NCBI RefSeq assembly: GCF_022627325.1
Contig: NZ_JAETZZ010000018.1
Coordinates: forward strand, 49,281-113,280
From: Pseudomonas putida
Lineage (GTDB): Bacteria > Pseudomonadota > Gammaproteobacteria > Pseudomonadales > Pseudomonadaceae
DNA length: 64,000 bases
Direction: 5' to 3'
Shown here: positions 1 to 9,075 of the stretch, piece by piece
Layout of the letters: the number at the start of each line of letters is the position of its first letter
Position numbering within the stretch: position 1 is the stretch's first letter
Translations under genes and position numbers: made by a program
Notes under the pieces: model-generated
Told to the model about the DNA's origin: nothing
Database searches by the model: none
The model's input: the letters and a program-made list of their open reading frames with translations, nothing else

Positions 1-157
1 ATGGGGTGAAACGGGAAGCCGGTTCGTCATCCTCGCGATGATCAGTCCGGCGCTGCCCCCGCAACGGTATGCGAGCGAAGTATTCGACACACCACTGTGC
101 CTCGGCATGGGAAGGTGAATGCTTCATGACCCTCGCGAGCCCGGAGACCGGCCTGAA
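1..157 (+). promoter_or_regulatory. Cobalamin riboswitch
   Basis: The leader carries the conserved pieces of the B12-sensing aptamer in the expected order: GGGAAGCCGGT near 13-23, CCGGCGCTGCCCCCGCAACGGT near 48-69, GGGAAGGTGAATGC near 109-122, and the B12 box AGCCCGGAGACCGGCC at 138-153. The first P1 arm may lie partly before base 1. It precedes a TonB receptor by about 120 nt. Members of this family usually switch the downstream transporter off when adenosylcobalamin is plentiful, so the four genes that follow are probably B12, cobinamide or cobalt uptake genes. Confidence 0.93.
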
Positions 158-279
158 GCACAGTTTGGCAAACCCGCGGTGGGCGGGCGCAGGCCGGTTT
201 CCGTGGGCGTGCGCGCCTGCGCGTTCCCCATGCGTTGTTCCCTCCGGGATTCTTTCATTCCTGCTGCAAGTGGAAAGAC

Positions 280-2418
280 ATGTCCCGTTTCTCGCTTTTC
301 AGTTCTCTGCCAGGCACGTTGATGCGTGCAAGCCTGGTGCCTTGTGTTTTCATCACCGTCCCGGCGTACGGCGCCGAAGCTGACCAGGCACTGGCGTTAC
401 CGGCTACCGCCATTACAGGCACCCTCGGGCAGGACACCCCACCGGATCTGCATACCCCCAGCACCAGTGGTTCGCGCCTGAACCTCACACCCCTGGAAAC
501 GCCTGCGAGCGTCACCAGTATCAGCGCCGAGCAGATTCAAGCCCGCAACAACAACACCGTCCAGGATGCAGTGACGCGCTCGCCCGGCATCACCTTCATC
601 GGTACCCCCGGCAACGGCGGCACGGCGCTCTCGGCCCGAGGGTTTACCGGGCACAGTTCCACCATGCAGCTGTACGACGGCACCCGGCTGTACGTGGGCG
701 CCGGCACCGTCACCTTTCCTGTGGACACCTGGTCGGTCGAGCGCATCGATGTGCTGCGCGGCCCGGCATCGGTGCTCTATGGTGAGGGTGCCACGGGCGC
801 GGTCATCAACGTGGTGCCGAAAAAGCCCTTCGAGGGGGAAGTGCGCAACCATGTACGCCTGGGCTACGGCTCCAATGATCGCCGGCAGGTGGCGCTGGAC
901 AGCGGCGGCTCGCTGACCGATACGCTGAGCTACCGACTGAACCTCAACAAGCTTGCCAGTAACGGCTGGGTCGACCGCGGTGAATCAGAAAGCATCGCCG
1001 TCAGCGGCGCGTTGCACTGGCAACCGAATGACGACCTCAGCGTCACCCTCAGCCACGATTACGGTGATCAGGACCCACAGCAGTACTTCGGTACACCGCT
1101 GGTCAACGGGCATTACCAGGAGTCGATACGCGACCACAATTACAACGTCGATAACGCCGAGGTCCACTACAACGACCAGTCCACGCGGCTGGTCACTGAC
1201 TGGGTGATCAGCGACAACCTCACCGCCAGCAACCAGTTGTACTTCCTCAAGGCTCAACGCCGCTGGCGCAACGCCGAGAGCTATACCTGGCTGCCGGGTG
1301 GTCAGGTGCAGCGCAGCAACTTCATCAGCATCAAGCAGGTCCAGGAGCAGATCGGCGATCGCCAGTCGTTTACCTTGCAGCATTCGCTGTTCGGCCTGGA
1401 CAGCCAGACGGTGGTCGGCGCCGACTACAACTCGATCCGGTTCGTGCGCAAGCATGACTTCGGCAACACCCACACCGATACCGTGCCGCTGTCCGGTTCG
1501 GGTGGCGGCGACTACATCAGCACTGACCCCTACCGCTCGCGCGAAGCCAACCAGGCCAAGCAGTTCTCGTTGTTCGCCGAAAACCGCACGCAGCTTACCG
1601 AGCGGTTGTCGTTGATTACCGGGGTGCGGCGTGACCAGGTGCACCTGGACCGTGAAGATCTGGATACCGATACCCGGTCGGATCGCAGCCTGAGTGGCGA
1701 CAACTGGCGAGCGGGCCTGGTGTTCGCGCTTAGCCAGGACCTCTCGGTCTACGGCCAGTACGCCACCAGCACCGAGGGCGTCAGCAACCTGCTGACGCTC
1801 AGCGCCGCGCAACAAAGCTGGGACCTGAGCACCGCCAAACAGACCGAGGTGGGCATCAAGCAGATGCTGCCTGAGGGCCGTGGCGAGTGGACCCTGGCGG
1901 CCTACCACATCGTCAAGAAGAAGCTGCTCAGCACCGATCCGCTCAACCCGACGGTGCAACAACAGATCGGCCAGCAGTCTTCGGACGGCATCGAAGCCAC
2001 GCTGGCGCTACGCCTGCCCTACGATATGCAGCTTTCAGCCAACGCCGCCTGGGTGCGTGCCGAGTACGACGAGTTTGCCAGCGGCAGCAACGACTACAGT
2101 GGCAACCGGCCCGTCAACGTACCGCGGCGTTCGGCCAACCTGTGGTTGAGCAAGGACTTCGGTCAGCGCTTCAGCGCCGGGGCAGGGGCGCGTTATGTCG
2201 ACAGCCGCTATGGCGATAACGCCAACACCGTGCAGGTGCCGAGCTACACCGTGGTCGATGCCAACGTCGACTGGCATGTCCAACCTGATCTCACGCTGGG
2301 CCTGCAATTGAACAATCTGTTCGACCGCCAGTACGCCACCACCACTGACAACAACGGCCTGCAGTGGTACCTGGGCGAGCCGCGTTCGTTCTTCGTGACG
2401 GCTGACTACAGCTTCTGA
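280..2418 (+). CDS. TonB-dependent outer-membrane receptor (cobalamin-riboswitch controlled)
   Basis: This 712-aa protein should form a gated outer-membrane beta-barrel that takes a metal complex into the periplasm using TonB energy. It has a signal peptide ending near AYGAEA, a plug domain (about residues 60-165, with ETPASVTSISAEQI and RIDVLRGPASVLYGEG), a barrel, and a C-terminal aromatic residue (ADYSF). I chose the ATG at 280 because GGAAAG lies just before it and a signal peptide follows directly; an in-frame ATG lies upstream at 235. The riboswitch and the ABC genes behind it point to a corrinoid or cobalt-type substrate. The sequence itself resembles the siderophore-receptor branch more than classical BtuB, so the ligand is inferred. 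Confidence 0.88.
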   Translation: MSRFSLFSSLPGTLMRASLVPCVFITVPAYGAEADQALALPATAITGTLGQDTPPDLHTPSTSGSRLNLTPLETPASVTSISAEQIQARNNNTVQDAVTRSPGITFIGTPGNGGTALSARGFTGHSSTMQLYDGTRLYVGAGTVTFPVDTWSVERIDVLRGPASVLYGEGATGAVINVVPKKPFEGEVRNHVRLGYGSNDRRQVALDSGGSLTDTLSYRLNLNKLASNGWVDRGESESIAVSGALHWQPNDDLSVTLSHDYGDQDPQQYFGTPLVNGHYQESIRDHNYNVDNAEVHYNDQSTRLVTDWVISDNLTASNQLYFLKAQRRWRNAESYTWLPGGQVQRSNFISIKQVQEQIGDRQSFTLQHSLFGLDSQTVVGADYNSIRFVRKHDFGNTHTDTVPLSGSGGGDYISTDPYRSREANQAKQFSLFAENRTQLTERLSLITGVRRDQVHLDREDLDTDTRSDRSLSGDNWRAGLVFALSQDLSVYGQYATSTEGVSNLLTLSAAQQSWDLSTAKQTEVGIKQMLPEGRGEWTLAAYHIVKKKLLSTDPLNPTVQQQIGQQSSDGIEATLALRLPYDMQLSANAAWVRAEYDEFASGSNDYSGNRPVNVPRRSANLWLSKDFGQRFSAGAGARYVDSRYGDNANTVQVPSYTVVDANVDWHVQPDLTLGLQLNNLFDRQYATTTDNNGLQWYLGEPRSFFVTADYSF

Positions 2419-2427
2419 CGGGTCCGC

Positions 2428-2447
2428 CACCGGCCTTCGGGCCGGTG
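2428..2447 (+). other. UUCG-capped hairpin between receptor and ABC genes
   Basis: CACCGGCC and GGCCGGTG form a perfect 8-bp stem around a TTCG loop just after the receptor stop codon. No T-run follows, so it is more likely an mRNA processing or stability element that sets receptor-versus-transporter levels than a terminator. Confidence 0.5.
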
Positions 2448-2465
2448 CTTGCTGGAGTGGGTTCA

Positions 2466-3251
2466 ATGATGCATCTGAAAATCGACGGCCTGCATTGGTC
2501 TGTGCCTGAGCGAGGCGGCAGGCAACGTCCGTTGCTGCACGCCGTGGATCTGTGTGTCGGCAAGGGAGAGTTCGTTGGGCTGATTGGCCCCAACGGCAGC
2601 GGCAAGACCAGCTTGCTGCGCTGCGCCTACCGGGCTACGCAGCCCACCGCAGGCCAGGTCAGCTTGAACGGCGTCGAGTTGTGGCAGCGCAACCCGCGCT
2701 GGTGCGCCCAACGCATTGCCGTGGTTCTGCAGGAGTTTCCAGAGGAGTTCGGGTTGAGTGTCGGCGAAGTGGTCGCCATGGGCCGCTCGCCGCACAAATC
2801 GCTGTTTGAAGGGGACACAGCCGACGATCTGCAACTGGTCGCTGAGGTGCTCGAACGGGTAGGGCTGAGCGGCTACCGCGAACGGACCTTCGCCACGTTG
2901 TCGGGAGGTGAAAAGCAGCGAGTGCTGCTGGCCCGTGCGCTGGTACAGCGCCCTGAAATGCTCATTCTCGATGAACCGACCAACCATCTCGACCCCCGCT
3001 ATCAACTCGGGTTGCTGCAGCATTTGCGAGGGCTGGGCCTGAGCACCCTGGCCAGTTTTCACGACCTCAACCTGGCAGCGGCGTTTTGCGACCGCTTGTA
3101 CGTCATCGACGGCGGGCGAATCATTGCCAGCGGCGCGCCGCAGCAGGTGTTGACCGTCGAGCTGCTGAGGCAGGTCTTCGGCCTGCAAGCGCTGATCGAC
3201 ACGCACCCGCTGCATCCTTACCCACGCATTACCTGGATAACCCGGCCATGA
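2466..3251 (+). CDS. ABC transporter ATPase, FecE/BtuD/HmuV type
   Basis: This 261-aa ATPase powers the inner-membrane importer encoded by the next two genes. Walker A is GPNGSGKTS (about residues 40-48), the signature is LSGGEKQRV, and Walker B is LILDEPTNHLD followed by the switch histidine in SFHDLN. Length and motifs fit the iron/B12 (FecCDE/BtuCD) importer class. The start at 2466 is preferred over the earlier in-frame one because it follows a GGAG. Its stop overlaps the next start by 4 nt (ATGA), so translation is probably coupled. Confidence 0.9.
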   Translation: MMHLKIDGLHWSVPERGGRQRPLLHAVDLCVGKGEFVGLIGPNGSGKTSLLRCAYRATQPTAGQVSLNGVELWQRNPRWCAQRIAVVLQEFPEEFGLSVGEVVAMGRSPHKSLFEGDTADDLQLVAEVLERVGLSGYRERTFATLSGGEKQRVLLARALVQRPEMLILDEPTNHLDPRYQLGLLQHLRGLGLSTLASFHDLNLAAAFCDRLYVIDGGRIIASGAPQQVLTVELLRQVFGLQALIDTHPLHPYPRITWITRP

Positions 3252-4216
3252 ACATTCACGCCTTGATCGGCCTGTTGTCGCTGCTGATGGCATTGCCCAT
3301 CGCGGCCAGTGAATACCCATTGAACATCCGCAGTTGTGAGCGTTCGGTGAGTTTCAGCAAAGCGCCGCAGCGGGTTGTGGTGCACGATGTGAACATGACC
3401 GCCATGCTGTTGCACCTGGGCCTGCGCGAGCGCATCGTCGGTTACACCGGCTTTACCCGCCACAAACACCGCGACCCATGGATCGATGACGCGCTGGAGG
3501 GCGTGCCGCAACTGGCCAGTCGTTACCCCTCCATCGAAACCTTGCTGGCGGTGGACGCCGACTTGTTCTTCGCTGGCTGGAACTACGGCATGCACGTGGG
3601 GGGGCCGGTCACGCCCGCAACGCTGGCAGCGTTTGAGATCCCGGTCTATGAACTGAGCGAGTCGTGCTCCTGGATCATGCCCCAGCGACGCGCCAGCTTC
3701 GATGATGTCTACCGCGACCTGGGCAATCTGGGCCGCATCTTCAGTGTCGAGCCGCAAGCCGAAGCCCTCACGGCGCAGATGCGCCAGCAGGTTGCCGAGG
3801 TGCGCAGGCGGGTAGCTCAGGCGCAGCATCGGCCACGGGTATTCCTTTACGACAGCGGTGAAGACCGGCCGACCACGTCGGGGCGCCTGGGCATGCCCCA
3901 GGCCTTGGTCGATGCTGCCGGTGGCGTGAATGTGATGCAGGACGTGGCGGCCAGCTGGACGCAGGTGAACTGGGAGAGCGTGGTGGAGCGCGACCCTGAA
4001 GTGATTTTGATCGTCGATTACGGCCCTAGCACCTGGCAGCAGAAGCGCGACTTCCTGTTGCGCCAACCTGCGTTGAAGGATGTGCGGGCCATACGCGAGC
4101 AGCGCTTTGTCCCCTTGACGTACCTGCAAGTCACCCCTTCGGTGGAAAACGCCGAGGCCGTCGCGAAGATCGCGCGGGCGTTGCATCCGGCGTTGTTCAA
4201 GGAGGCAGCACCATGA
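3248..4216 (+). CDS. Periplasmic metal-complex binding protein of the ABC importer
   Basis: This 322-aa exported protein delivers the substrate to the permease. It opens with a signal peptide (MNIHALIGLLSLLMALPIAA, cleavage near AAS) and then shows a class III binding fold: an N-lobe with RVVVHDVNMTAMLLHLGL, a long linking helix rich in Q/R around residues 170-200, and a C-lobe with MPQALVDAAGGVNVM and VILIVDYG. It overlaps the ATPase by 4 nt and the permease by 4 nt. A cobalamin, cobinamide, cobalt or siderophore ligand cannot be told apart from sequence alone. Confidence 0.85.
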   Translation: MNIHALIGLLSLLMALPIAASEYPLNIRSCERSVSFSKAPQRVVVHDVNMTAMLLHLGLRERIVGYTGFTRHKHRDPWIDDALEGVPQLASRYPSIETLLAVDADLFFAGWNYGMHVGGPVTPATLAAFEIPVYELSESCSWIMPQRRASFDDVYRDLGNLGRIFSVEPQAEALTAQMRQQVAEVRRRVAQAQHRPRVFLYDSGEDRPTTSGRLGMPQALVDAAGGVNVMQDVAASWTQVNWESVVERDPEVILIVDYGPSTWQQKRDFLLRQPALKDVRAIREQRFVPLTYLQVTPSVENAEAVAKIARALHPALFKEAAP

Positions 4217-5232
4217 CCTGGGGGCGCAGCCCGGGGAGTTATCGCTGGCTGATCGTGATCCTGGTTGCACTGTTGGTGTTTTCTTCAGTGATCGCTTTGG
4301 CATTCGGCCCGGCCTCGGTCCCGCTGGGCCATGTGTTCGGGATCGTTGCCCAGCAGTTGGGCGTCGATCTGCCGGGAGCGTGGAGCAACAGCCAGGCGCA
4401 GATCGTCTGGATGATCCGCGCACCGCGTGTGTTGTTAGGGGTAGTGGTCGGCGCGGGGCTGGCATTGGTGGGTACCGCCCTGCAGGCCGTCACGCGCAAT
4501 CCGCTGGCCGACCCGCACCTGCTGGGCGTGAGCTCTGGCGCCGCGCTGGGCGCGGTGCTGGTCATGCTGTACCTCGGCGAATTCATCGGCGTGTTCAGCC
4601 TGCCCCTGGCAGCTTTTGTGGGGGCAGCGGCGAGCATGCTGTTGGTTATCGCCGTGGCCAGGCGTGGAGGGCGCATGGAGAGTGACCGCCTGCTTTTGGC
4701 GGGGGTCGCGGTGTCATTCGTCCTGATGGCCTTGGTCAACCTGTTGCTGTACACCGCTGACCAGCATGCTGCAGCCTCGGTGGTGTTCTGGATGTTGGGT
4801 GGGCTGGGCGCGGCGCGCTGGAGCGTTATCGGCTTGCCGGCAGTGTGTGTGTTGCTTGGGTTGCTTGCGCTACAGGTGATGGGGCGTGGCCTGAATGCGC
4901 TCATGAGCGGAGAGCAGACCGCGATCAGCCTGGGGTTCAGCGGCCGCCGCCTGCGTCTTCATGTCTTCATCTGCACGTCGTTGCTGACAGGCGTGCTGGT
5001 ATCGCTTTCGGGCGCCATAGGCTTCGTGGGGCTGATGGTGCCGCACGTGGCGCGTGCGCTGGTGGGGGCGGAAAACCGGCGGTTGATGCCGGTCAGCGCG
5101 CTGCTCGGCGGGCTGTTCATCGTTTGGGTGGATGTGGCTGCGCGCACGCTGATCGCGCCGGAGGACCTGCCGATCGGCATTGCCACTGCAGCCTTGGGTG
5201 GGCTGTTCTTCATCGTGCTGCTCAAGCGTTGA
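4213..5232 (+). CDS. FecCD/BtuC-type ABC permease
   Basis: This 339-aa polytopic inner-membrane protein forms the channel of the importer. It has about ten hydrophobic segments and the family blocks RAPRVLLGVVVGAGLALVG, NPLADPHLLGVSSGAALGA and GAIGFVGLMVPHVAR (the loop that contacts the ATPase). The length is normal for the family. It ends the riboswitch operon and meets the next operon head-on across a perfect hairpin. Confidence 0.92.
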   Translation: MTWGRSPGSYRWLIVILVALLVFSSVIALAFGPASVPLGHVFGIVAQQLGVDLPGAWSNSQAQIVWMIRAPRVLLGVVVGAGLALVGTALQAVTRNPLADPHLLGVSSGAALGAVLVMLYLGEFIGVFSLPLAAFVGAAASMLLVIAVARRGGRMESDRLLLAGVAVSFVLMALVNLLLYTADQHAAASVVFWMLGGLGAARWSVIGLPAVCVLLGLLALQVMGRGLNALMSGEQTAISLGFSGRRLRLHVFICTSLLTGVLVSLSGAIGFVGLMVPHVARALVGAENRRLMPVSALLGGLFIVWVDVAARTLIAPEDLPIGIATAALGGLFFIVLLKR

Positions 5233-5234
5233 GA

Positions 5235-5268
5235 GCACGGCAAGCGACGGCCTGGTCGCTTGCCGTGC
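5235..5268. terminator. Bidirectional hairpin between convergent operons
   Basis: GCACGGCAAGCGAC and GTCGCTTGCCGTGC form a perfect 14-bp stem with a 6-nt loop in the 42-nt gap between two convergent genes. The T-tract is weak, but the position fits a shared terminator. Confidence 0.75.
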
Positions 5269-5274
5269 CTTGCT

Positions 5275-7326
5275 TCAGAAGTCGACGGTGAGCCCCGCAT
5301 ACAGGGCGCGACCGTCGCCGGGGGAGTGCAGCGATGCATCGGCACCGTCCGGGTCGTACCAGACGTATTCGTAGTAGCGATCGGTCAGGTTCTTCAGTTG
5401 CAGGTCGACGCTCAGCGTTTCGCTGAGCTTGTAGGTGGCGCCGAGGTTCATCAGCACGTAGCCGCCATACGTGCCTTGGGTGTTCTCCCGCTCCAGGTAG
5501 TAGTTGGTCTGCCCGTTCGCCCAGGCAGTCAGCTGCAGCTTCGGGGTAGCCTGATAGCTGATGCCGGTGTTCCACAGATGGTGGGGCACGTGATCGATTT
5601 CCTGGCCTTTGCTGCCTGGTAAGGCGCTGCTGGGCTCAAGGATCTTGGAGTATTGCCAGGAGTAGGACATCCACACCTCAGTGCGTTCGTCCGGGTGCAG
5701 GTTGACCTGCAGGTCATAGCCCCAGCGGCGTGTTTCACCAACGTTGTCCGACTCCCCGCTGGGGTCGTTCAGGCGACGGCTCACCTCGCCAGAGGCGTCC
5801 TGACGCCAATAAGCCACGCGGCCATCGATCCAGCTGGCCGGGGTGAACTTGACGCCGGTTTCCCAGCCTTCGTTGATCGATGGGTCCAGGTCCTCGTTGC
5901 GCGGCGGCACCTTGTAGGCTGCGGCGCCCGTGCCGACCTGGAAGGTCCGGCCCCAGTTGGCGTAAACGCTGGCGAACTTCCACGGCGAATAGACAATGCT
6001 GAGCTTGGGCTGCTTGATCAGCCCGTAGTCGTTCATGTCCGAGTCCAGCCCGGTCATCTTGTTGGTGAAGTCACCGCTGAGCTTGTCGACGCGATAGGCC
6101 GGCACGATCTTCAGCGACTCCACTGGCTCGATTTCAGCCTGCACATAGGCCCCGACCGTGTTGAAGTCGAAGTCCTGGTCACGGGTCTGCGCCTGCCGCA
6201 CGCGATTGAGCGTGCGGTATCGCTCGCTGCGGTTCTGCTGTTTCTGCACATCGCTTCCGCCTTCAAGGGCGAACGCATGCAGCCAGTCCACCTGTGGCCG
6301 CCAGGTCAGCGAGGTAATGGCACCGTACTGATCCTCGTAAGTGTCGCGCTCCTGTTGTGAACTGGTGCGCCAGTACTGCGTCCAGCGACGGTCGTCATAG
6401 GTGTTGAGGTAGGTCTTGGCCGACCAGGACAGCGTTTCGGCCAGGTCGGTGTCGAAGTGCACGCTGACCTGGTTCATTCGCCGCGTACCTTTGTCCGTGG
6501 CGTTGTAGTCATTGCTCATGCGCGGATGATGGCGGGCGTCATCCTCGGTCAGGTAGCCGGCCTCCTGGGCTTCGGACTCGTAGTGGCGGGCGATCAGGCC
6601 AAGGCGATAGCTGCCATCGTCAGGGGTATAGAACCACTTGCCGCCGAAGCTGTAGCGTTCGGTGTCGGCATGGTCGCGGTAACCGTCGACCTGCTGGCGG
6701 GCGAAGAAGTAGTTCTGCGTCCAGTTGCTGGTCTCGATGCCCTTGGCCAGTTGCACCTCGCGGGTGTTGAAGCTGCCGTAGCGCAGGCGCGCCTTGTTGT
6801 AGTTGCCGCCGGTGCGGGTGTTGATATTGACGTTGCCGGCGATGTTGTTCAGGCCATAGCGCGGGTCGCTGGTGCCGCGCACCACCTCGATGCTGTCGAT
6901 GTCCATGGGGAACACCGAGTCGATGAAGGGCATGTTGCCGTCATTGGTGTTGCTGGGGATGCCATCGATCAGCAACTTCACCGCGTTCACTTCGCCTTCG
7001 CCATTGAAGCCGCGGAACGACAATTTGCCTGAGGTGGTGCCCTGGTTGAACTCGGTGAGCATCACCCCTGGCGCGCGGCTGAACAGCTCCCAGCTGTAGG
7101 CCACGGGCATTTTTTCGAGGATGTCACCGCCCAGAATGTCCACCGAACTGAGCACGCTGCTGGTGGCCAGCGGGCCGCTTTCGGTACTGGTCACGTTGAC
7201 CGCGCCAAGGGTGAGGGTGGAGTTTTCAGCAGGCAGAGTTTCGGCAACGGCCAGCGACAGGGGGCTGAGGCTGAACAAAGCGAGCACGGGCAGGACAGCG
7301 CGTGCGGTGCAACGGAGCGCAGGCAT
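5275..7326 (-). CDS. TonB-dependent receptor paired with a DUF2946 gene
   Basis: This 683-aa outer-membrane receptor has a signal peptide ending near SLAVAE, a plug (about residues 50-165; YSWELFSRAPGVMLTEF, LLIDGIPSN, DIDSIEVVRGTSDPRYG), a barrel and a terminal TVDF. The start ATG follows AGGAAA. It lies 78 nt downstream of the DUF2946 gene at 7405-7812 on the same strand and probably shares its promoter, which holds a PrrA/RoxR-like box. The plug-barrel pattern fits a small metal chelate receptor. The substrate is unknown; copper is suggested only by the DUF2946 context. Confidence 0.85.
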   Translation of the reverse strand: MPALRCTARAVLPVLALFSLSPLSLAVAETLPAENSTLTLGAVNVTSTESGPLATSSVLSSVDILGGDILEKMPVAYSWELFSRAPGVMLTEFNQGTTSGKLSFRGFNGEGEVNAVKLLIDGIPSNTNDGNMPFIDSVFPMDIDSIEVVRGTSDPRYGLNNIAGNVNINTRTGGNYNKARLRYGSFNTREVQLAKGIETSNWTQNYFFARQQVDGYRDHADTERYSFGGKWFYTPDDGSYRLGLIARHYESEAQEAGYLTEDDARHHPRMSNDYNATDKGTRRMNQVSVHFDTDLAETLSWSAKTYLNTYDDRRWTQYWRTSSQQERDTYEDQYGAITSLTWRPQVDWLHAFALEGGSDVQKQQNRSERYRTLNRVRQAQTRDQDFDFNTVGAYVQAEIEPVESLKIVPAYRVDKLSGDFTNKMTGLDSDMNDYGLIKQPKLSIVYSPWKFASVYANWGRTFQVGTGAAAYKVPPRNEDLDPSINEGWETGVKFTPASWIDGRVAYWRQDASGEVSRRLNDPSGESDNVGETRRWGYDLQVNLHPDERTEVWMSYSWQYSKILEPSSALPGSKGQEIDHVPHHLWNTGISYQATPKLQLTAWANGQTNYYLERENTQGTYGGYVLMNLGATYKLSETLSVDLQLKNLTDRYYEYVWYDPDGADASLHSPGDGRALYAGLTVDF

Positions 7327-7404
7327 GGAAGGTTTCCTGGTCAGACAGTCGGGCAGGGCTGCGCACCGAAGGTCACGGGGCAGCCGTGGGCAAGCAACGA
7401 CAGG

Positions 7405-7812
7405 TCAGGCCAGGGGAGAGGCGCGCGGGTTGAGCTTTGGCCACTGCTCGCGCGGCAGCAACAGCGTGTGGCTGGCGCCGAGCAGCAGCGCGTCCGGCCA
7501 GTAGCGGGGAAAGAGGTGGCGATAATGGTCACTGGCCAACATGGCATGGCCGGCATGACCACAGCAGCAGTCACCTGCCGGGTGTTTCGTCTCGGACTGA
7601 TCGCCGAGTTGCGGCAGTTCGGCTTTGAGCTGGGCCAGCAACGATTTGGGTAGGCTCTGCGCACCGTGCAGGCTGCAGAAGCTGCCGAGAATCAGCGATT
7701 GGCTGTCGATGCGGGGTGTTTGCAAGGCACGGTCGAGTGGCATCGCCAGCAGGTTGAACAGCATGGCGAGGCAGGCGAGGAGGCAAAAATGTGCGCGAGC
7801 ACGTACGGTCAT
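7405..7812 (-). CDS. DUF2946 family protein, copy 1 (CCC-containing subtype)
   Basis: This 135-aa small protein has one N-terminal hydrophobic segment (about residues 8-25), the Cys/His cluster GDCCCGHAGHAM near residues 86-97, GSFCSLHGA near 43-51, and the C-terminal motif WPKLNPRASP. DUF2946 proteins are uncharacterised, but they often sit beside TonB receptors and copper genes, and the Cys/His cluster would suit metal binding at the membrane. It is the first gene of a two-gene unit with the receptor at 5275-7326. Four more family members occur in the next 13 kb. Confidence 0.82.
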   Translation of the reverse strand: MTVRARAHFCLLACLAMLFNLLAMPLDRALQTPRIDSQSLILGSFCSLHGAQSLPKSLLAQLKAELPQLGDQSETKHPAGDCCCGHAGHAMLASDHYRHLFPRYWPDALLLGASHTLLLPREQWPKLNPRASPLA

Positions 7813-7877
7813 GAAACCCCCGGACGGGTGAGGCGTGCATTAAGCCGCATCTGTTGCGGGCTGTAAAAGTTCAGCGG

Positions 7878-7894
7878 TGCGCCATTTTGTCGCA
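7878..7894 (-). promoter_or_regulatory. PrrA/RoxR-like box upstream of DUF2946 copy 1
   Basis: TGCGCCA-TTT-TGTCGCA is a 7-3-7 inverted repeat with one mismatch, 66-82 nt upstream of the DUF2946 start. It matches the redox regulator site (half-site TGCGRCA) reported for PrrA/RegA/RoxR response regulators. The assignment is by pattern and is not proven. Confidence 0.6.
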
Positions 7895-7913
7895 GACGCA
7901 TCGCACCGAAGGC

Positions 7914-8054
7914 TCAATGACTGCGCATGCCGGCGGCCACCATGAACAGTCGGATCAGCCAAGCGAACAGTCCCAGCGCCGCCACGCTGCCTGCCCAGAT
8001 CAGCACCAGCCAGGCCAGCCGACGCCATATCGGTTGCTTCACACTGGGTGTCAT
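7914..8054 (-). CDS. DUF2474 small membrane protein of the bd oxidase
   Basis: This 46-aa single-span protein begins MTPSVKQPIWRRLAWLVLIW and ends VAAGMRSH. It sits 12 nt behind cioB on the same strand. The W-R-R-L-x-W-L-V-L-I-W pattern is typical of the DUF2474 family found after cioAB genes. It plays a CydX-like position and is probably a stabilising subunit of the oxidase, though that role is inferred from size and place. Confidence 0.85.
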   Translation of the reverse strand: MTPSVKQPIWRRLAWLVLIWAGSVAALGLFAWLIRLFMVAAGMRSH

Positions 8055-8066
8055 CAGGTAGTACTC

Positions 8067-9074
8067 CTAGTGATAGCCGTCTTCATGTGTCACCTTGCCG
8101 CGGAACACGTAATAGCTCCAGAACGTGTAGCCGAGGATGATGGGCAGGATGAACAGCGTGCCTACCAACATGAAGCCTTGGCTCTGCGGCGGTGCTGCGG
8201 CCTCCCAGATGCTGATCGACGGTGGGATGATGTTTGGCCACAGGCTGATGCCAAGGCCGCTGTAGCCCAGGAAGACCAGGGCCAGGGTCAGCAAGAACGG
8301 CGTGTAGTGCGCGTTGCGCGCCACGGCACGTAGCAGCCCGTAGAACGTCACCAGCACCAGGATCGGCACCGGCATGAACCAGAGCAGGTTGGGCATGCTG
8401 AACCAGCGCGCAGCGATTTGCGGGTAGGCCAGCGGTGTCCACAGGCTGACCACGGCGATCACCACCAGCAGTACCAGCGCCAGAGGCCTGGCAACATCGT
8501 GCATGCGTTGCTGCAGCGGTCCTTCGGTTTTCATCACCAGCCAGGTGCAACCGAGCAGGGTGTAAGCGATCACCAGGCCCAGCCCGCAGAACAGGCTGAA
8601 CGGAGTGAGCCAGTCGAGTGCACCTCCAGCGTATTTGCGCTCGACCACCTTGATGCCTTCGATGAAGGCGCCCAGGGCAACCCCTTGGGCGAATGTCGCG
8701 ACCAGCGAGCCCCAGATGAAGGCCTTGTCCCAGAGGTGACGCTTGGCGGGTTTGGCCTTGAAGCGGAACTCGAAGGCTACGCCCCGGAAGATCAGGCCGA
8801 TCAGCATCAGGATCAGCGGCAGGTAAAGCGCCTCCAGCACCACCGCGTAGGCCAGCGGAAAGGCGCCGAACAGGGCTGCACCGCCTAGGATCAGCCAGGT
8901 TTCGTTGCCGTCCCATACCGGGGCGACGGTGTTCATCATCACATCCCGGTCACGTGCGTCCTTGACGAAAGGGAAGAGCATGCCGATCCCCAGGTCGAAG
9001 CCGTCCATTACCACATACATCATCACACCGAAGATGATGATCACCGCCCAGATCAGTGGAAGGTCGATGCCCAT
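8067..9074 (-). CDS. cioB: Cytochrome bd-type (cyanide-insensitive) quinol oxidase subunit II
   Basis: This 335-aa, eight- to nine-span inner-membrane protein pairs with the gene at 9076. The N-terminal blocks MDGFDLGIGMLFPFV and TVAPVWDGNETWLI are diagnostic for CydB/CioB. It starts 2 nt after the cioA stop behind GAGGTG. The oxidase passes electrons from ubiquinol to oxygen without a Q-loop-extended subunit I, which is the Pseudomonas CIO arrangement. Confidence 0.95.
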   Translation of the reverse strand: MGIDLPLIWAVIIIFGVMMYVVMDGFDLGIGMLFPFVKDARDRDVMMNTVAPVWDGNETWLILGGAALFGAFPLAYAVVLEALYLPLILMLIGLIFRGVAFEFRFKAKPAKRHLWDKAFIWGSLVATFAQGVALGAFIEGIKVVERKYAGGALDWLTPFSLFCGLGLVIAYTLLGCTWLVMKTEGPLQQRMHDVARPLALVLLVVIAVVSLWTPLAYPQIAARWFSMPNLLWFMPVPILVLVTFYGLLRAVARNAHYTPFLLTLALVFLGYSGLGISLWPNIIPPSISIWEAAAPPQSQGFMLVGTLFILPIILGYTFWSYYVFRGKVTHEDGYH

Positions 9075-9075
9075 G

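Noticed and set aside
985..1962. Long 325-aa open frame on the minus strand inside the first TonB receptor
   Set aside because: It is antisense to a clear receptor gene, has no ribosome site and no family resemblance. High GC makes such frames common.
5653..6360. 235-aa plus-strand frame inside the second TonB receptor
   Set aside because: It is a shadow of the receptor codons with no recognisable domain.
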